Below are positions 19,661 to 22,500 of a stretch of 22,500 nt of DNA, piece by piece. Within the stretch, counting starts at the first letter, position 1; every line of letters starts with the position of its first letter. The translations under genes and the position numbers were made by a program. Source of the stretch: Botryococcus braunii. Taxonomy: Eukaryota > Chlorophyta > Trebouxiophyceae. Below the pieces are notes generated by a model. It searched no databases and was not told the origin of the DNA. It worked only from the letters and a program-made list of their open reading frames with translations. Where the stretch lies: assembly GCA_002005505.1 (NCBI GenBank), contig MVGU01000105.1:435001-457500 (forward strand), read 5' to 3'.

Positions 19661-19683
19661 AAAACTTTGATATCAAAGTTTTG
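19660..19683. repeat. 24-bp perfect palindrome
   Basis: CAAAACTTTGA-TA-TCAAAGTTTTG reads the same on both strands. It starts at the last base of the preceding inverted-repeat arm. Confidence 0.93.
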
Positions 19684-19740
19684 GCTTATGCCTATGTTTG
19701 GAGCTGCACCTGAGGCCATGGCCAGTATGCAGCCATCCAA

Positions 19741-19832
19741 GTTTAATTAAAGGGGCATCATTAAATTTAATTGGAGGGGCATCCGAAAATGGGGATATGT
19801 CCCATAACCTAGAGATCCCCATATCCCCATAA
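19741..19832. repeat. Direct repeat plus hairpin
   Basis: TTTAATTAAAGGGGCATC is repeated as AATTTAATTGGAGGGGCATC. Directly after it, GGGGATATG (about 19791) pairs with CATATCCCC (about 19819). Confidence 0.75.
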
Positions 19833-21231
19833 CCTCTGTGTTAGATCTACAGGTTAGATTGGAAGATTTAGAGTGACAGGGATGGCAGTGGCATGGGGCT
19901 GCCCGCTGTTATATGTGGATCTTACACTGAGGAAGGACACTGACAGTGGCAGTGACAGGGGAAGGACAAAATGCAGCAGCTTAGATACTCTTTTGTGGAT
20001 TCTACAATATAGAATTCCTATGCTTTATGTACTGTAATGTGTATTGTACCATTTAGAATATGTTCTGTGTGCAGTTTTGAGTATGCTACGTGCTGTAATT
20101 TTCTCCTGCCTCAAGGACGCGTCCAGTTCATGGTCTCCGACTGACAGGTTGCCAAATCAAGAGGCTTGGCATCCGATAGTAACGACTTCCCATTGCTTCC
20201 TAAGCTGTAGCTTTGGAGAAGGACCCCTTAGGCCCTGGGGCGTGATGATTTCGAAGTGGGCATCACTGGCTGCTATATATAGCCAGCAAGCATGGTAGTT
20301 GTGGAGGCGCTGGGGCTACTAGCAGGGACGTGCACAACCTGGTGCCCCTTGCGAGGCCTCCAGGCAACAATATGTGTACACATGTACACGTCTACTCCCG
20401 TGTGGTGCGGGGCAACGACAAAACACTGACAGTGATATACCGGTATTTCACTTTCTACCTTGAAACTGACATATTTCACTTTTCCCTTTATACAAGTTCT
20501 TGCTGTTCTCTTCCCTTTCACACATATTTTTGCCCGATCTACATATTTTTAAAAACTGCAGCTGTTCGGCTGTCGTCACGTGACTATTCGGGCACTGGGG
20601 GCCTGAGACTAATACGTTCACTTTTCTCTCTAAAAATATGGGGGTGAGTGGTACCTTGACAACACGACGGTAATTAACGTTGGTACAATGAGGTTGCGTG
20701 CGTCCTACTAAACCTAATGTCGTGTTTACGCGGAACTCCTCAACTACTAGTCATTTTGATTTCCTGTACATCTGGGCGACGGACATTACCACTGCGGCCT
20801 CAACAGCGTAAATGTCATCTGAATGGACGCGGAACATTCCAAAAAATTGGGAAAGGGCCATTTCTGAAGTGCTAAAAGTCTATGAATGCAGTACACTTTC
20901 TAGGATACATATCTCTACACACAGCCATAAGCACACTGTTCGCTGAACCCTCCCTGGGACATGTTTATACTACATCCACTATGTTTGTTAGCTAAGGGGG
21001 CAGGATTAGATTGATTCTCGAACTTAGCACGGATTTCAAACGTTGCTGTACGGTTCCGTGACCGTCGCATAGGCTGCACATTACAGACAAGATAAAGATG
21101 AGACAAACGGACAGCTCTAATAATCAAAGAGTACTTAGCTGACGTGGGAATCAAACTTGATAAGCTACCGAAACCGAATTCGCTGAAACTTGAAATAGAT
21201 TAAGCGAGCTTCAGTCTTCACCCCGCTGCTC
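19833..21231. other. Upstream region of the second P450; no gene supported
   Basis: Ordinary unique-looking DNA. Open frames reach about 105 codons but none is recognised and none is joined by plausible splice sites. The promoter of the downstream P450 must lie here; I see no unambiguous core element. Confidence 0.5.
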
Positions 21232-22147
21232 ATGATGGAGACTTTACAGGATGTTGACAACAGCAAAACGATTTTGTTGTTTATTACATTCATATACCTC
21301 GCTGCAAACTGTCTCTGGTACACCTACGTTGCGATCTCTACCTGGATGCGAATTGACCTGGGACTCCGGAAGAGTGGAGTGCGAAAAGGGCCGTATTTCG
21401 CAGATGCCTTCAAGCAATCCCGTTTGAGACAAATTCACAGGGTTTTCTCAGACTGGGATCGACAATTTGGACCCATATTTTGGTTTCGTATGGGTCCTCG
21501 CCATGTAAGCCACCGTCGTCATCTATTCACATGTATTTCCTTTGATGCATCGCTCTCGAGTTTCGACAAATCATATCGCAAAATGAGACGCATATATAAT
21601 AACAACTCCATGAGAATAAAGTTACTGAAGCAGCTAAAAGAAAGCGTCAGCTTAGGGCACTTCATGAAAGCCGAAACAGCGGATTCAATGACACTTATTT
21701 GTGATCAATTTTGGACAAACAGCTCCAGTTCCTGTGTTTCGAGCTTACTGGAGGCTCCCCCCCCCAGACAAACTCTGTGTGCTTGTTATACTTGCAGTTA
21801 TGATTTCTTGGCCCAGCCCCCCTTCCGCAAAGAAAAAACAAACCCTCAAAGGAGGGGGAATAAGTATCACGACTGAGGTAGCTTCCAAGACCTGTGACTT
21901 TTGCTTTTGACACTGCAAGGTGCTAACATGGGGAACTGCCTAGGTTGTGATGGTCACGGACCCGTTCATTGTTGCCGAGGTTTTTCGACGACCCGATGTC
22001 CTGGATAAAAGTGACTTCATGTATGGGGTTCCTACAAAGGTGGGCATCCATTCCTTTGTTTCTTTTGAATTAAAATCTCTCCATGTTTTGTCGTGGCGTG
22101 CGTGCGTGTGCGCCTGTGTGTGTGCATGCGTTTGCGCCTGTGTGTGT

Positions 22148-22233
<86 letters not shown>

Positions 22234-22500
22234 TGTCCGTGTGTGTGTGGGGGGGGAGATGTCTGCGTGTGTGTGCGTGCACGCGTGAGTGTGGGCATGC
22301 ACTCAGGCATGTAGGATATTCTTTTCCGTGTCAGTGATGGAAGCATCTGCAATGCAACAATGGGGGTCAACGTTGACATCAATTGTTCGCATGACATGGC
22401 TCTAGTCAGGAAATTTGAAGCTGGGGGAACATTACTGAACACGAATTTGTGACGGCAGAAAATTGGTTGTAGCCAGGCTCCACATGCTTTCTTGTCACGT
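21232..22500 (+). CDS. Second cytochrome P450, 5' part only (exons 1 and 2)
   Basis: Exon 1 (21232-21504) starts at a true ATG and ends at CAT|gtaagc. Exon 2 (21944-22039) follows CTGCCTAG and ends at AAG|gtgggc. Both introns are phase 0 at the same positions as introns 1 and 2 of the upstream P450, and exon 2 is 32 codons in both. The proteins align: SGVRKGP against SGIPKGP, RQIHR against KQIHR, FGPIFWFRMGPRH against FGSVFWYRLGPYH, and VVMVTDPFIVAEV against IVQITDPTLVAEI. A hydrophobic anchor covers about residues 12-36. The N-terminal tails differ. This is the beta-1 region of a membrane P450; the catalytic motifs lie beyond the window. Intron 2 begins at 22040, contains a (GT)n tract and is still open at the window end. 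Function and intactness are unknown. It is a tandem paralogue by inference. Confidence 0.82.
22096..22290. repeat. (GT)n microsatellite with interruptions, intron 2 of the second P450
   Basis: GT runs at about 22137-22182 and 22183-22228 (one GG break), flanked by TGCG/GCGT variants and a short G-run at 22249-22256. It begins about 60 bases after the exon 2 donor. Confidence 0.95.

Overview
This window is nuclear DNA of a eukaryote with an intron-rich, repeat-rich genome. It carries spliced genes with GT-AG introns of 135 to about 1,830 bases, very long (GT)n, (CT)n/(GA)n and (CA)n tracts, degenerate minisatellites, fold-back elements and a decayed LINE fragment. Many donor sites begin GTG rather than GTA/GTAAGT and the later exons are GC-rich. 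Together with the LINE fragment this suggests an alga, possibly of the green lineage. That is inference: no species can be fixed from the sequence alone.

Layout. (1) 1-1414, + strand: the 3' end of an unrecognised gene, seen as two frame-compatible exons (168-402 and 1228-1414, stop 1412-1414). (2) 1415-6584: intergenic DNA with a compound microsatellite (1562-1974), small fold-backs, a strong 84-bp palindrome with a third half-copy (4486-4625), and a LINE reverse-transcriptase C-terminal relic (about 5440-5800). (3) 6585-15668, + strand: a complete cytochrome P450 gene of eleven exons. When joined they give one open frame of 565 codons including the stop, with all P450 signatures in order: N-terminal anchor, WxxxR, AGxETT, ExxR, PERF and FxxGxRxCxG. 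Its introns hold most of the satellite DNA, an antisense ORF (intron 4) and two decayed upstream copies of the exon 6 head (intron 5). (4) 15669-21231: intergenic DNA with hairpins just after the stop and a dense group of inverted repeats at 17695-19830. (5) 21232 to the window end, + strand: the first two exons of a second P450, a tandem paralogue with the same first two intron positions and phases. The remainder lies outside the window.

The two P450s are diverged neighbours in head-to-tail order, so they are probably membrane-anchored monooxygenases from one local duplication. Nothing here shows their substrate. I see no rRNA, tRNA, CRISPR array or operon. I do not find a clear new biological system. 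The most interesting points are the triplicated splice-acceptor/exon head, the complementary (CA)n and (GT)n tracts inside one intron, the antisense ORF in intron 4 and the clustered fold-backs.
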